A stretch of DNA of 64,000 nucleotides from Triplophysa rosa (GCF_024868665.1 NC_079897.1:2339133-2403132); one strand, 5' to 3'. Numbered from the stretch's first letter, positions 24,177-41,393 are shown. Notes: generated from the sequence alone by a model not told the origin. Made by a program: numbers and translations.

Positions 24177-25354
24177 GCATCGTGGCTTGAGCGTCAACAT
24201 GTACTGAGCAACGTCAGCGTAAATAAATTAATATCTATGAGTATTTTGAGTACTTGCAGACATTTAATACATTCTGAGGTAGAAGAGGATTAATGCAAAT
24301 GATGTTAAAAACATAGCATTTTCACAATATAGAGGCAAAAAATATCCTTGCTACGGTTTATTAGTCATTCTAGGTAAAATATCTCTATAAAAAGATTGTA
24401 AATCTTGTTTTTGTAACGTTAAATATTTGTCTACAAATGTTTAATGAATAAAAAAGTACAATAAACGGAAGTATTTTTCTTAACCCATGTGGTTTTGTTA
24501 TTTTGTCCAACTCTTTCATATTATTTCATTTTTGTTCAACCTGTATCTAGATATAGTATTTTAATATTAAAACCATGCAACAACTTTAACATGCACCGTT
24601 AAAACATCCTTATACCAAACCGAAATAAAACAAATAAAGCTGTCAAAGTTTAAAAAAAAAGTTTTTATAACTGTATTCATTTTTACCACTTTCTTATTCG
24701 AATTTGAGCTAAATGAGTCACAAATGAACACAAATCAATACAAAAAAGGCCTAACATTGTGTTTTCCGTATACTTCATAAGTACTTCTGCCACCCTACAG
24801 GCCTTCTGGATATTTACCAGATACTGTTTTAGACATGAACTTGATAAAGTCCATATTTCTACAAGAAAAAATAGCAAAGAGTAAAGGGAATTTAAACAGG
24901 AATATAATATGTCTGGTCTGACCATGAGGAAGGGAATTTTTTGTGTGTGGCATTGTTCAATTGTCTTGTCAAATTTCCTTCAACACAGTTCATTTAGCAC
25001 TAAAATTCATAAACAGTCTTGAATAGGTCAAACGCCTGCGATATTAATGACCTTTCATATTCCCACGCACATTTTCTCCTATTCTTTTCCACACAGTGGC
25101 AGGAAGTCGTCCAGATATCCGCAGTGCTTCTGAAAAAGAATGAGGGACAAATTTGGGGAGGGAGCTTTTAAGGGTGTACACATGAACGTTCACACGGGTC
25201 ACAGAGCATTTCTGATAACGCTGCATCCATCGGGGGAAACCGACCAAGAAACAGCCACGAATGAGAAGGCACCTGGTTGTGATTCATATTCAAGAGGATG
25301 GTGTATAACATCAGGAGAGGAGGAACAGACTTTCATTTGTCTGAGTGGCCTATC
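24177..25354. promoter_or_regulatory. upstream region of the Notch-like gene, with an RBPJ/CSL-type site
   Basis: No gene is seen in this 1.2 kb. TTCCCACG at 25060-25067 is the reverse complement of CGTGGGAA, the RBPJ (CSL) consensus, about 290 bases upstream of the start codon. No clear TATA box is present. Confidence 0.4.
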
Positions 25355-28300
25355 ATGTACCTGACTGTGACATTAACCTTCCTCATATGGTCCCTCGGCA
25401 GATTCTCTCAAGGTGAGTCAAATTCACTTGCCTGTGCTCGAAGGAAATGCCTCAGATGATTGAATTAATCAATAAGATTTATAAGATCATATGATAACTG
25501 CTGGTGTTCTGAAGACTTATACTTGAAGGATTTTTTTGCGATTTATGACTATTTAGGCACCATACGTAGGGTATAGGGATTTAAACCCAACCCACGGTTT
25601 GCACTACATACCTTCAGCAGTGTGTTTAGTAGTATGCCACTCTTCAAAATGGTCTAAAAAATAAGGCAATCAACTATTTGAGAAAGCTTCAAAAAGAAGA
25701 AGGTTGCTTCGGTGAAAAGAAGAAAATGTGACGTTTTGTAAAAAGAGTGTTTTTTATAAAGCACATTTAGCTTTAGTTTACACCGACCAAAGTGCTGTAC
25801 AAAACACATTATAAAATGACACTCTATAAAATATATTTTTTATTTTGAATCCTTCCTCATTTTAAGTCATAACTTTTAAAACTTTGTTCGCAGCTTTTTC
25901 GTTATTTTTTTATTACATTTTTTTACATTTTACTTTATTTGTTTACCTAGAAAAAGCGCAGAATCTTTCATATTTCCTCATTTTAAATCATTACTTTTCA
26001 TTTTTCAAAAAGCTTAAAACTTTGCTCGCAGGTTTAGGAAAGACGTGATTTTCAATGTTGATTCCCATTACGTTTTTACTCACGGTGTATGGATTCCTTC
26101 CAAAAACTGAAAAATAATGTGAAACTAAAACATTTAGTAATCCGGTCGGATCCCGTTTCATATTGTTTGTGGCCGTTTTGTTCGTTATGGTCAAATGTTT
26201 TCTTTCACACACCTGCAAAACCCATTGTCTCTCTTCATTACATCTCTCATTGCTACAGTAAAGCCCTTCAACCTTCTTCCACTCCCATTCTGCTCCATTT
26301 CCTGTTGCTGTTCGTCTCTCTGGCGACTTCCTGTTTGTGTCATGGCCCTGTTTTCCTGTTTCTCCTAGAAGGTCAAAGCCCCGCCCCCTGCAGGCCAGAA
26401 TAAAGCTGGAAGCTTTCGAGCACAGCTTCCTCAAAACCTCAAATTGAGTTTCAACACCATCAAATAACTGAAAGAAGTGAACTTAACATTGAAATTAAGT
26501 GGACAGCCATAACTTTAAAATCATTAAAGGCGGGGTAACCGATTTCCGAATTACACTTTAGACAACTGAGTCGGGCCGAGTACCAAAACAAGCTTGTAGC
26601 CAATCAGCAGTAAGGTGCACAGTGCACAGGACTACAATCTAAGAGAAAATCAAAGGGTTGTGAAGTCTACTGCTGGCACAGAGATACAGTTAAATATTTC
26701 AAGTCTGTTGGACTTTACGGTCCATATACTGTAAGTTACATTTTCTTCTTGACAGCATAATTATTTTTCTTTGTTTAGATTAAGGGGTGAAATCTGACCA
26801 AATCGTTCTCTTTTTTTGTTCTTGAGTACCTTATTGTTTTCTCTTAAAAAAGCCTCTCCTAGTGATCCGTACGTCAGCTGCGCGGCAGGAAAAGCTTGCC
26901 AGGCCAAGTTTGCCAACGGAGCGTGTGACCAGGAATGCTCAAGTTCTGCGTGCTTGAGAGATGGATTTGACTGCCTCAAAGACAAAGGCACCTGCACGTA
27001 AGAGATCATCTTAGTACGCATACTAAATACTGTATATGTTTCAGAGATTTTTTTGACTGAAACTGAATACTTTCACTGTGTGCTATTTGTTTTAGAAAAT
27101 ATAACTGTTTGGATATTTCACTCAAACAAAAACTGAACCGTGATGTTGTTCAAAACCTGTATATGACTCTTTCTTTTCTAGAAGACAAAAGAAGATATTT
27201 TGATAAATATTTTAGTGGTTTTGTGTCCATACAATGGAAACCTATGGGGGTCAATATTTTTTGGTATCCAGCGATCTTTAAAACAACGTTTGTGTTCCGC
27301 AGAGGAACAAAAGTCATATGGGTTGGAAAAATGGGTGAATGAATGATGACAGAATTTTCATTTTTATGAAAATAAAAATAACCTGCTCTCATACAGTGCA
27401 GGTTATATTCAGTACTGCCGAGATCACTATGACAACAGCCACTGTGAGCAGGGTTGCAACACCGCCCCCTGTGGATGGGACGGTTCGGACTGCTACAGAA
27501 ACCAGTACCCTATCTGGGCCAAAGGCAGCTTCATACTGCACACTAAAATTCCATTCCAGAAGGGTCATTTCCAAAACACCTCTCTATTGTGGGCCGTAAG
27601 CACGGTCCTTCAGACCAGCGTCAGATTCAGAGGAATGGCACCGTTCCAAGTTACCAATGACCTTCTTACAATGGACACTCGACAGCTGGCTGACCTGTAC
27701 GCTCAACCTCCATCCTATGACAGTGATGGGTAGGTGATGTTGTTTACTTGCCAGCCATCCTCTCTGACCTAAACCAAGCACCTTCGGTATTTAATGCGTT
27801 TATTTGCAAAAACAGATTTAAAAATGTTAAAAACTCACGTGTTATCATGTTTTGGTTGTTTTTTTACAGATATTAATTGGAATGCACAATAAAAGAACAT
27901 GATTTTTGAACATTTTTAAAAACAGAATGATCTGTTTTTGCAAATGAACTCTTCATTTGTTAACCCAAAAGAAACTTAATCAAGTGTGCTATCAGTATAC
28001 TACTTTTCGATTAAATTGATATTAAGTAGGCTTCTTGACCAAAAGACTAAACACGCAGTTGGTATAGTATACAAGTATACATACTTTATTACACTTCTAC
28101 GAATATCCTCAGAAAAAGCCACTTAGACTTAAAATGAGTCTTAAGTACACTTTAAAGTATACATCCCAAAGCAATATTTTTGAATTTAGGTTTCTTGCAC
28201 TGAATCTTTTGATGGAGACATACTTAAAAGTATAATGAAGTATTCTGTATACTTGGCTAAATACTCTTTTCACATAGAGTAGGTGAAAAAAGTGCACTAT

Positions 28301-31300
28301 AATAAACTATAATACACACGTGCTCTATTTCGATGCGACTTTGTACTTATTATTAACCCCCAAAAAAGTTTTTAGTACTTCTCAAGATAAAGATAAAGTG
28401 TACTCAACTGCGCTATTTTGAGAACCCATAAGTATACTAAAAACTATATTTTTAGTTTACTGCACTTTTTACCTGTAATAAACCCCCATGTTCAAGATTT
28501 TATTGTAACAACATATAATATAAATAATATAGTACACTGGAGAAATCATTTTAATTTCACTTAAAGAAAAGTAAACTTGCAGTATTAAGACTACTAAACT
28601 TGTAGTACACTAAAGTAAATCAAATGGAAAGCAGATGTCTTGCAGGTATTACCTGTTTCGAAGCATCTGTGTTTCCGCTGACTCCATCTTTCTGTCCCGC
28701 AGGTCAGTGTTATTCCTGCAGCTGGATAACAGGCCGTGTTCCCGTCTTCCCTCCACCTGTTTCCAGTACGCTATTGAGGCTGCACACTTCCTGAGTGCCA
28801 TGATGTCACAGAAGCATCCTTTATTTCCCATGATCCCTGAGATCCAGGCGACTGTGATCAGCGTGCGAGGGGTGGATGAGGAAATCGGAACCAGAGAGGA
28901 GGTGAAACTTCCAAAAGAGGAGCGCAACGGTGTGTTTCATCATCTTTTGCACATGCATGTACATTTGCATGTACTGTATGTTAGTAATGCGTTCAATAAA
29001 ATCCGCTTTTATTTGAGATAGCACACTTGCACAGCACAAGAATGTATGTTAGGGTTAAAGCAATACTGAATTTCAGGTTTGTCATGTTTGAGGGAATAGT
29101 TCACCCAACTATAAAGAATCTGTCATCATTTATTCATGTCATTCAAAACCTGTATATAACTCTTTTCTTCCATGGAACACAAAAGAAGATATTTTGAGAA
29201 ATGTGTTCATATGATGGAAGTCAATGGGTTTCAATGTTGTTTGGTTACCAACGTTCTCCAAAATATCTTCTTTTGTGTTCTGCATATGGGAAAAACATGA
29301 TTTAGATATTATATGTGATCATTATGATTGTAAAGCCTCTCCCTCCTGGATGTGGCCGGTGGTTGGTGTGGTGACTGGACTCGCCGTGGCGGTGGCTGTG
29401 ATTATTGCCGCGGTGTTCCTGTGGTTAAAGAGAAGACGTCACAGGCGTGAGGATGGAGAACGTGTGCGACACAGGTCCACGGCGACAGACGGCAACAACG
29501 GCGGCAAGGCCTGGACTCGACGTGCTGACCAGCAGGAGAAAAGAGGGAGAAGAGAAAAAGACAGTCTGAAGAAAAAAAAGAAAGGAAATGATTTGGGGAA
29601 AAGCCGTAAAGAGCCACTCGGCGAGGATTCTATTCGCATGCGGTGAGCTTGAAAAAAACAGCTCGAGTTGAGTGAGGAAACGGTTTTATTTGGGAAGGAT
29701 TTGACCGTGTCCTGTCTTCTCGTTTTAGACCCCTTAGGAAGGAACTTGACATCGGAAGTGACACTGACATGACCCAGAGCTCCATGGAAGACATCAACAA
29801 GACGATCTGTGACCACAGATCACCAGACCAAAAACACTTCCAGGTCAACCATCAGCAACCCCGAATGCTGGGTGAGATCTCTACTGCATCCCAAGTACAT
29901 TATATGCCAGTGACAGAAAAAAGATTGTTCAAGGAAGATAGAAGTTCATGCAAAAGATGAAAGAAAGTCATTTACTTAACTTCAGGATTTCTAGTTGAAG
30001 TACATGTCACTGAAAAAAAACCTATAATTTTACTGAACTTTATTTTTTAATAAAGTTTTTTTTACGTATAATGTATAAAACTGTAATTTTACAGAATTCT
30101 ACCGTTTTTTGAACAGATTTTCATTGTTTTGTCAAAAAAACAGAAAGACTGTAAATAAAAAAGCACATGAAAAACATTTACTTTTACTTTTATGGGGTTT
30201 GTTTACAGTTTTTTTATTGCATTTTAAACAAGGACTAAAGTCGAAGGAACCATCACAAATGCCTTCATTTCATATACTCTTACCAAGAAAGAAGTATACT
30301 TTAAGTTATTTTTGTCAAGTGTAATTCAATAACTTCAGGTTATTTGTATATGTACTTTATGTAGTGAGTACTAGTACTAACTTGTAAGTGTACTATTTCA
30401 ATACTTGGACTAAATTTGCCGACTTTTTCATTTATAAAAAATTTACTTTTAAGTATCCTTAAGGTGTAACTTTCTGAAAAGTACTGGAAGTATTTTTGGA
30501 AGTATGCATACTTCTGAAAGTATGCTTTCTTGTTTTTAGTTGTCTTGTTATTTGGGATCCACTTATTCTAATCTAGCATTTTATTTAGGTTAGACTGGGT
30601 ACCATCCACACGGTTCTTTAACTCAATTTCTATCCACATGCAGCTCCCCCTAGAGGATGGGAAAGAAACTCAATTCAGCCACCTCCAAGACCACCAAGAA
30701 ATGTTAGTTTTTTTTCCCGATGTCCCTCTTTTTAATATTCAGCCATTTTTTCCTTAAAAAGTTGTAATGTTGACAATACAGGTGTATGTAAAACCACACA
30801 TACTGTATGAAGCTGAATGTGAAACATCATAATTTCCCAGATGGCAAAGATCATTTAATAATTTCGATAGCAAAATTAAAAGATTTAATTTTGAATTAAT
30901 GTTGAGATAACCAACTTAACATCGATTCAACATTAAATCAATGATGAGTTTTATTGACTCAGATTTACAAGCATGCACAGTGTATTGTCATGCATTTGAT
31001 AAAATAATTCTTTGGCATTAAGCTGTATAGCTTGAAGTTACTCACTTTGGATGAATGCGTGTTTATGAATGCATAAATGTAAATGATTTGTTACCTCTGT
31101 TGTGACGTGTCAGACGGCTCCAGTGCAGTGGTGCGGACCGGATGGCTCTGTCGTGTTGATCCGAGCTGTCAGGAGTGGTCTTGACCGAGTGGTTCTGGAG
31201 CTCCTCAGAGCCGGAGTGCCAGTCAATAACACGGACCACACGGGTGAGAGTCTTATTCAGCCCTGGTCTTCAAAATTGAATAAAACCAGTGCTTCTCAAA

Positions 31301-33393
31301 CTGTACACCATGAGGAACCCCTGGTGTAGGTTGAATCCCTTTTTGACCCCCAAAAATCCATGACAAAACAATCTCAATAAAATGTCATTAAACCAAAACA
31401 ATATTTTACACAATCCTATTATTATTATGAATTATAATAATAAATGATATTGGTTGGTAACCAAAAAAATAATGACACAAAACGATCTCAAAAAATATAA
31501 TAATATATACAATAATAATAATAATAATCAATTAAATTGGTTGGTAACCAAAAAAACAATGACAAAATCTCACAAAAATAATATTGTTATTACTATACAA
31601 TTATGTATTCTTATTAAAAATATTATAAATAATAATACTAATCCAATTATATTGGTTGGTAGCCGTATTTCTCTTCTGTTTCATTACACAGAATTATCAT
31701 AAATTAGACATTTTATAAAATGGGATCACGGACAGTTTGAGAAGCACTGAATTAAAGGATTAGTTCACCCAGAACTTTATTATTTAATTTCTGGATGAAC
31801 TATCCCATAAAGCGTTCATCTGGTCCTCTAGAAACATGCGTTGTTCCGTTTTTCGACCTGTTTATTAATGTGTCCAGAGGACCGGAGCCGTTTTTAGACG
31901 TTTTGGTTTCTTCTGCAGTTGGGGAGTAACGTGTCTCTTCTTGTCACCTTCCCTTTCCTGTTCTTCTGAAACTCCCCACTGCTGGTCTCTCTCACCACGC
32001 TTCAGACCCCCTTATAAACACATCCGATTCAGAACAGAGTTAAAGTACTTCAGCACACATAGAGAGAACGTTATTAACCCTCCACGCTTCTGTCATACTT
32101 TCATGATCATACTGCAATCCATTTGGCTTCCTATCGTGTCGACTCAATTCTCATGATTGGCTATCATCCGACCCCTCCACACACGTCACGCTGTTTCCCG
32201 ATCACTCTTTTAACTATGTGTGGTCAACCCCTTCTCGCGCTTTCTTTTTTTCTCTCTTATTCTCTTCATTCAGGGAGATCTGCCCTCCACTGGGCATGCT
32301 CAGTAAATCACCTGCCATTGACCCGGACTCTCGTACGCTACGGCGCAGCTGTGGACTTGCAGGATCATAAGGTACACAACAGACATTCTTTGGTGTACAC
32401 TTATATTTCAGATCTAAAATAAAGGAATGATCGTAATCCAACGTGTTATTTTCTAATAGGGCGAAACAGCTTTGTTTCTCTCGGCCCTCCACGGTTGCTA
32501 CGATACGGCACGCTTCCTCCTCCTCAATGGGGCCAATCAGGAGCTGTCGGATTGCAAAGGGCGGCGTCCGCTGGATGTGGCTCGTGAGGGATTACATCAT
32601 CAGGTCCTCGAGCTCCTACTGGCTCACAGAGTTCAAAGGGGGCCGGTTCCTCTAGATCCAAACACTGAGGTGCTCTGGGACGATCGCACCTACGTGTACT
32701 CGCCGTGGGTAGCGTCGCCTCCATGTCTTCCTGGAAGGAGCGCCTCTTTTTCAGGGGTCATAGGTCACAGGGGGATGTCTACGCCTCCACCCGAGTAAGT
32801 CATGCGGCGTTTAATGCATACGAAACAAAATGTACAGTACGGACAATGTGAAACATTTCATTTCGTCTTTTTCCCACAGTGATTGGCAGATGAGCCGAGC
32901 AGAGTGCACTTCACCTCAGAACTGGCGTCCACCTCCCAACCAATCAGCAACAGCTTTGGTCAGCCCCAGGATTCTCGGTCGTCCATCTCGGCCAATCAGT
33001 ACTCTCCAGGAAGTGACGTCAGAGGACGAAGAAAGGGATATAACCCAGGAAGTCTTAAGAGCAGCGACACCTCACTTCCTGTCTCCTCAACCCGCGCCCA
33101 GACAACGCTCCTTCTCCTGTACCCAGCATGCACTGAACCGCCGCTCCAGCGCCAACCAACCAGAGCTGTCCGCCGCCACGCCGTCAGAGAAAACAGCCAA
33201 TGAGCACGTTGAAGTCGTGATCGTGCCCCAATCAAAAGAAGCATCCCACCAATCAGAAAATAAAACAGCAGGAAACGTCCCGAGCTCGGCTCAGACAGAA
33301 CCCGTAAGAGAAAACTCAAGGAACTCCAATTCCAAAACCCAGAATGAGAGAATCAATAATGAGCCGAACATCTCCATCCAAACTACTATGTGA
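25355..33393 (+). CDS. EGF-less Notch-family transmembrane protein (NOTCH4-position gene)
   Basis: Exons: 25355-25412, 26853-26997, 27397-27729, 28703-28929, 29336-29642, 29729-29871, 30644-30702, 31114-31243, 32274-32371, 32460-32794, 32880-33393; phases join to give 782 residues. Residues 1-20 form a signal peptide that passes directly into two six-cysteine LNR modules (about 28-60 and 73-100; ACGLRDG-like and CGWDGSDC endings). The heterodimerisation domain follows (NOD to about 178, NODP with LFLQLDNRPC to about 250), then a membrane span at about 260-283 (VVGVVTGLAVAVAVIIAAVF) and a basic KRRRHRR stop-transfer. KEPLGEDS matches the Notch juxtamembrane region. Ankyrin repeats equal to Notch repeats 4-7 span about 428-560 (GRSALHWACSVN, GETALFLSALHG). 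The C-terminal tail has no clear domain. EGF repeats, the first LNR, the RAM Trp motif and ankyrin repeats 1-3 are missing. It neighbours pbx2 and gpsm3, as NOTCH4 does in mammals. Confidence 0.87.
27096..27362. repeat. interspersed repeat copy in a Notch-like intron
   Basis: Contains the family phrases AAAACCTGTATATGACTC, AAAAGAAGATATTTTGA, ACAATGGAAACCTATGGGG and ATGATGACAGAATTTTCA. Same family as 14358-14776. It ends just before the acceptor of the exon starting at 27397. Confidence 0.7.
28000..28625. repeat. AT-rich degenerate repeat (AGTATACTTAAAGTACACT words)
   Basis: Many close variants of AGTATAC and TAAGTACACTTTAAAGTAT in both orientations, typical of a decayed cyprinid TIR repeat. 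Related stretches occur at 30280-30540 and 42815-43095. Non-coding intron sequence. Confidence 0.55.
28646..28702 (+). other. possible in-frame exon extension at the Notch-like S1 position
   Basis: A second acceptor (TCTTGCAG) at 28645 lies exactly 57 bases before the one used in the model (CCCGCAG at 28702). Using it adds 19 in-frame residues ending LSRR right before SVLFLQLDN. The homologous spot in Notch1 carries the furin S1 site. Whether it is used is unknown. Confidence 0.4.
29085..29295. repeat. interspersed repeat copy in the intron before the membrane-span exon
   Basis: Phrases GAATAGTTCACCCAACTAT, AATCTGTCATCATTTATTC, GAACACAAAAGAAGATATTT and its inverse AAATATCTTCTTTTGTGTTC. Same family as 11824-12259. 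Confidence 0.75.
31430..31665. repeat. AT-rich local repeats in a Notch-like intron
   Basis: The phrase TTGGTTGGTAACCAAAAAAA occurs at about 31449 and 31538, with a third partial copy near 31651, among AATAATAAT runs. No gene is present in the intron from 31244 to 32273. Confidence 0.6.
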
Positions 33394-33525
33394 GAGAAAA
33401 AGAGAAAACTATATAAACGTTGCTTACATGAAGTGTTGTTTACAATGTTTAATGTAAAAATATAAATTGGTATTATTGAGTAAACACATCAAGATCATAT
33501 TTCACTTCTTGAATTAATTGCTAAA

Positions 33526-33531
33526 AATAAA
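33526..33531 (+). terminator. candidate poly(A) signal of the Notch-like gene
   Basis: AATAAA 133 bases after the stop codon at 33393; the gene then faces the 3' end of pbx2. Confidence 0.5.
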
Positions 33532-33712
33532 CCTTTGTTTGGCATCTTGATGTTTTTAATATAATTACATTTGATTCTCTCTGCAATTCCCATTACTGTA
33601 ATGCACCTAGACAGGTTTTAATTGTGATATTTAAATGTTACATTAAACAAATTATTACAACGAATGTTACACTTTTGCAATACAATAATGAGAATTAGAA
33701 GTAAATGTGTAT

Positions 33713-33965
33713 AAAGGGTAAAGTTCACCTAAAACGAATTTTTTTTTGCTTTAAAACACGTACATGAGTCTTACTTCTGTGGAACACAAAAGAGGATGTA
33801 AATGTAAGATATTTTGAGAAATGTCTTCGTGGTTTTGTGTTCATACAATGGAAGTCAATGGGGTTCGGTGTTTTTGGCTACTGACATTCTTCAAAATATC
33901 TTCTTTTGTGTTCTGCCAATAAAGGTAAATGTAAAGAATGAAATTCATTTCATTTTTAGGTCAAA
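33713..33965. repeat. interspersed repeat copy between the convergent Notch-like and pbx2 genes
   Basis: Phrases AAAGGGTAAAGTTCACC, GGAACACAAAAGAGGATG, CAATGGAAGTCAATGGGG and AAAATATCTTCTTTTGTG in the order seen in the other family copies. Confidence 0.75.
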
Positions 33966-34237
33966 TAACTTATGAACAAAAATCACAATGCAAAGAAAAA
34001 ATGTTTGCGGGGGATGAATTTATGCATCATGTCCCAGCTAGGTAATTAGTTTAAAGTACCATGGGTGCATCATATTTGTAAGATTTTTTTAAACGATACG
34101 ACCATTGAAGCTCTTCTGATGTGTTACGAACTATTCATGCAAAGCAGCGAGGTCGATTCGAGGGGAAGCCCATTACGATTTGTGCAGAAAATCAATTCTC
34201 ATGTATTCAGAAGTGATGAATGTGTACACAGACAGTC

Positions 34238-34243
34238 TTTATT
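34238..34243 (-). terminator. candidate poly(A) signal of pbx2
   Basis: AATAAA on the minus strand, about 815 bases after the pbx2 stop. The stretch 34244-35058 would be the 3' UTR; it holds no other convincing gene. Confidence 0.45.
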
Positions 34244-35058
34244 GTAAAAGAGGTAGAGAATACAGGTGTTTCACTGTACAGAGAAAAGACAGCACTGTTG
34301 ATATACTCATTCAAACGGTAAATAAAGACACGCAAACACGCCTCATTCATGTATTGGTACATACACAAACCCAGTAAAAAAGAGAAACGCACACACACGC
34401 GCACACACAAAAACAATCTTTGGATTTCTCTATTGCCCCCGTCACCCAAGCCAATTCTATCTGAGCGTTTGATAAACAATACAGAGCAGTGATAACATTA
34501 ATAATAGAACTATAATGAAAGCAGTCTTAATGCGTCTTTAAAAAGTTCCCCTTTCAACACCTAGATATTGCAGTAACAAATATTGAAAGTGATGTAGTGA
34601 AAACTGACAAATAAAACTACAATAAAATATATGATTGCAACTAAAAACCAGTTTTGCATTCAGCTCTTCCTCTCACACAAACGCACTCAGACTCGCTCCG
34701 AACGCAGAACAGCCTCATCGGTGAATCACAAGTCGTCCATAAAATCTGTTTTTGCGTAAATTAGTGCTGAACTATTCACACAATGAATTTCGTTCCGCTC
34801 GCAATGAATTAAATGCAAACGTTTACGCAATAAAGATTTCACGAACGATTTGCGCAAACGTGTTCTGCGCGCACTGAACTGAATTAGAACGTTTCGTAAA
34901 AGTGATTCACATAAACTCCTTCCGTTGTGATTCACGAATGAGGCTCAATATTACAAACGAAAAAACTGCTATTGGGTAAAAGAGTGACCATCGTTCTTCG
35001 GTCGTCACTTTTGTTCTCCGGTATCTGAGCCAGACGTCAGGGTGGAGGGTTGATTTCA

Positions 35059-39441
<4,383 letters not shown>

Positions 39442-39935
39442 CCTGAGCAGTGCATTAACCTAGTGTGTGTGTGCGAGGGTGTGTGTCCATGCATCACCAC
39501 GCTGGAGTCCCCTAGCGATTGACAGACAAAAATAAAACGTGCCCTTGCGTGGGCATCGAAAATGTGCACAAGTGCATGTATTGTGAGCTAATCTGCAGCC
39601 CTGTTTCATGCAGCTTGCAATGAGAGGTTACAGAGAGGAAGAATTCAATCTGATTAAGTGCATGTGTTCATGTGCATTGCTGATCCCTGGAGAATTTCAG
39701 TGCACAAATATGATAAAGGCCTTTCAAAGAATCTATATTTACTTCAATATACTATAGTTAATTTTAGTGTATACTTTAGCATTTTTGTGTGGTTAGCTGC
39801 CTGTAGTGCAACCCAAAATAAAAAAAGAACATTTCAATTATGTGTGAACAAAGCTGTATTTTGAGCTTAATTTTGGATAAATTTACACCTTTAACATTTG
39901 GCACCTTTGTGCATGGTGACAAAATCTTGTAATTC
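39442..39935. promoter_or_regulatory. pbx2: 5' flank of pbx2
   Basis: The first pbx2 exon lies in a GC-rich stretch, with a GT/CA-rich tract at about 39460-39510 directly upstream of its ATG. No TATA box is clear. The rest is AT-rich and non-coding. Confidence 0.35.
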
Positions 39936-40418
39936 AACAGTGCAGCATGCATTAATAAGATTAATGATTTTCTCACAGGCTGCCAAACCACGAAAATGAA
40001 AAGCTTCCATTAGACACACAGCCATTTAATTACTAACAACCACAATACACATTTCAATTCTTGCTTAACATTAGTATAAATATTTAATATTCCCTTAAAA
40101 CCTAAGTCAAACCAGTAGCTGTTTATTGCCTTAACTTGGAAATAACTGAATATTACATGCAAATTTAAAATGAGTATTTTTTGGCTTTATGAACCAGACG
40201 AACCCAGGTAATGTAAAACAAACTCGTGCAAATAACAAGTTTTGCATGTCTATATATGTTGTTTTGATATTATGTATAAAAATAAAAATGTTTGGGACAA
40301 AGGCTGTATTTATTTGAACGTTTTAGAAGCAGTGCAATGCAAACCTGACCTGCAGATCAACCTATTAACCATCATGCCATTGTTGTGCAAATGGGACTCT
40401 ATTCAAACACATGCAATG
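39936..40418. repeat. copy 2 of the dispersed repeat (upstream of pbx2)
   Basis: Direct copy of 37816-38289. It is bracketed by a further short repeat, TTGTG(C/T)A(T/C)GGTGACAAAATC-like, at about 39907-39937 and 40421-40451, so a unit of about 514 bases appears to be partly tandem here. Confidence 0.9.
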
Positions 40419-40479
40419 ATTTGTGCACGGTGACAAAATCTTGTAATTCAAATAAAAAAACAGCGCAAAAGAACAATAC

Positions 40480-40738
40480 ACCCTTAAAAATAAAGGTGCT
40501 TAACGGCGCCATAGAAGAGCCTTTTTTGTCTAAATGGTTCCATAAAGAACCTTTAACATCTGAAGAACCTTTCTGTTTCACAAACATGTCTTTGTGGTGA
40601 AACATGGTTCTTCAGATTACACAAAGGTAAGAGAGAGGTTAAAGAACCGTTGCCTGAATGGATTTTGTGGAACCAAAAATGGTTCTTCTACGGCATCGCT
40701 GTGAAGAACCTTTCAAGCACCTTTATTTTTAAGAGCGT
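40480..40738. repeat. TIR element (CTTAAAAATAAAGGTGCTT ends)
   Basis: Inverted ends CTTAAAAATAAAGGTGCTT and AAGCACCTTTATTTTTAAG enclose repeated AAAGAACC and GGTTCTT phrases. Non-coding. A fragment of the same family is at 46440-46530. Confidence 0.85.
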
Positions 40739-41204
40739 ACTGGAAAGCCATTGCTAAAGGTTTGTTCACCCTTTCTTTGTAACGTTTGAACTGTAATGCT
40801 CGTGCATGCAGGTGACTCAACGTAGGTGTATAGTTTACATAAGCCTGAGGGCTTGAGGTCTGACTTTTACAAAAATGCAGGACCTGTTATTTGGTGCTGC
40901 TGCACGGAATGTTAATGAAGAATTTTGAACGTAGTCAGAAATGCACATACTCCCGTACGCGTTGCCTTACTCTATGTCATCGACTTTAACTTCTCTTTTT
41001 GCTGGTAGTCAACAGGAAATCTGCAAAACCACAGACTGTGTTAAACAAACAGGCCGCCGGTTTCAACATGTCAGAATTCGAAGCTGTTAAAAATAAGCAA
41101 ACATTGCCCATATCTATCATTACAAAAAAGAATCAATAAGACAAAAATGTGAAAAGGTCAACCTGATGTGATTATAAGTGTGTGTTTTAATGCATCAAGT
41201 TGTT

Positions 41205-41393
41205 CCACGTGTTCAGCTGACACGAGCTGTATAAATAGGGGTGGGTCAGGGCCGAAGAGAAGAACAGGAAGAGAAGTCAGACTGTCGGGTGGTGAAGCTG
41301 TCGATACATCGTGTCAGTGTTTAGCTCTTTTCAAATGATTCTTGTGAAGTTTGGCTGAGATATGGGGCAGCTATTGCGTGTCCGGACACGGAG
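41205..41393 (+). promoter_or_regulatory. gpsm3: gpsm3 promoter and non-coding first exon
   Basis: TATAAATAG at about 41229-41237 follows an E-box (CACGTG, about 41206). A start near 41260 gives an exon ending at the donor CGGAG/GTGAGA (41393), which joins the acceptor at 41769. An ATG at 41361 in this exon is not in frame with the gpsm3 reading frame, so it opens a short upstream frame. Confidence 0.55.
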
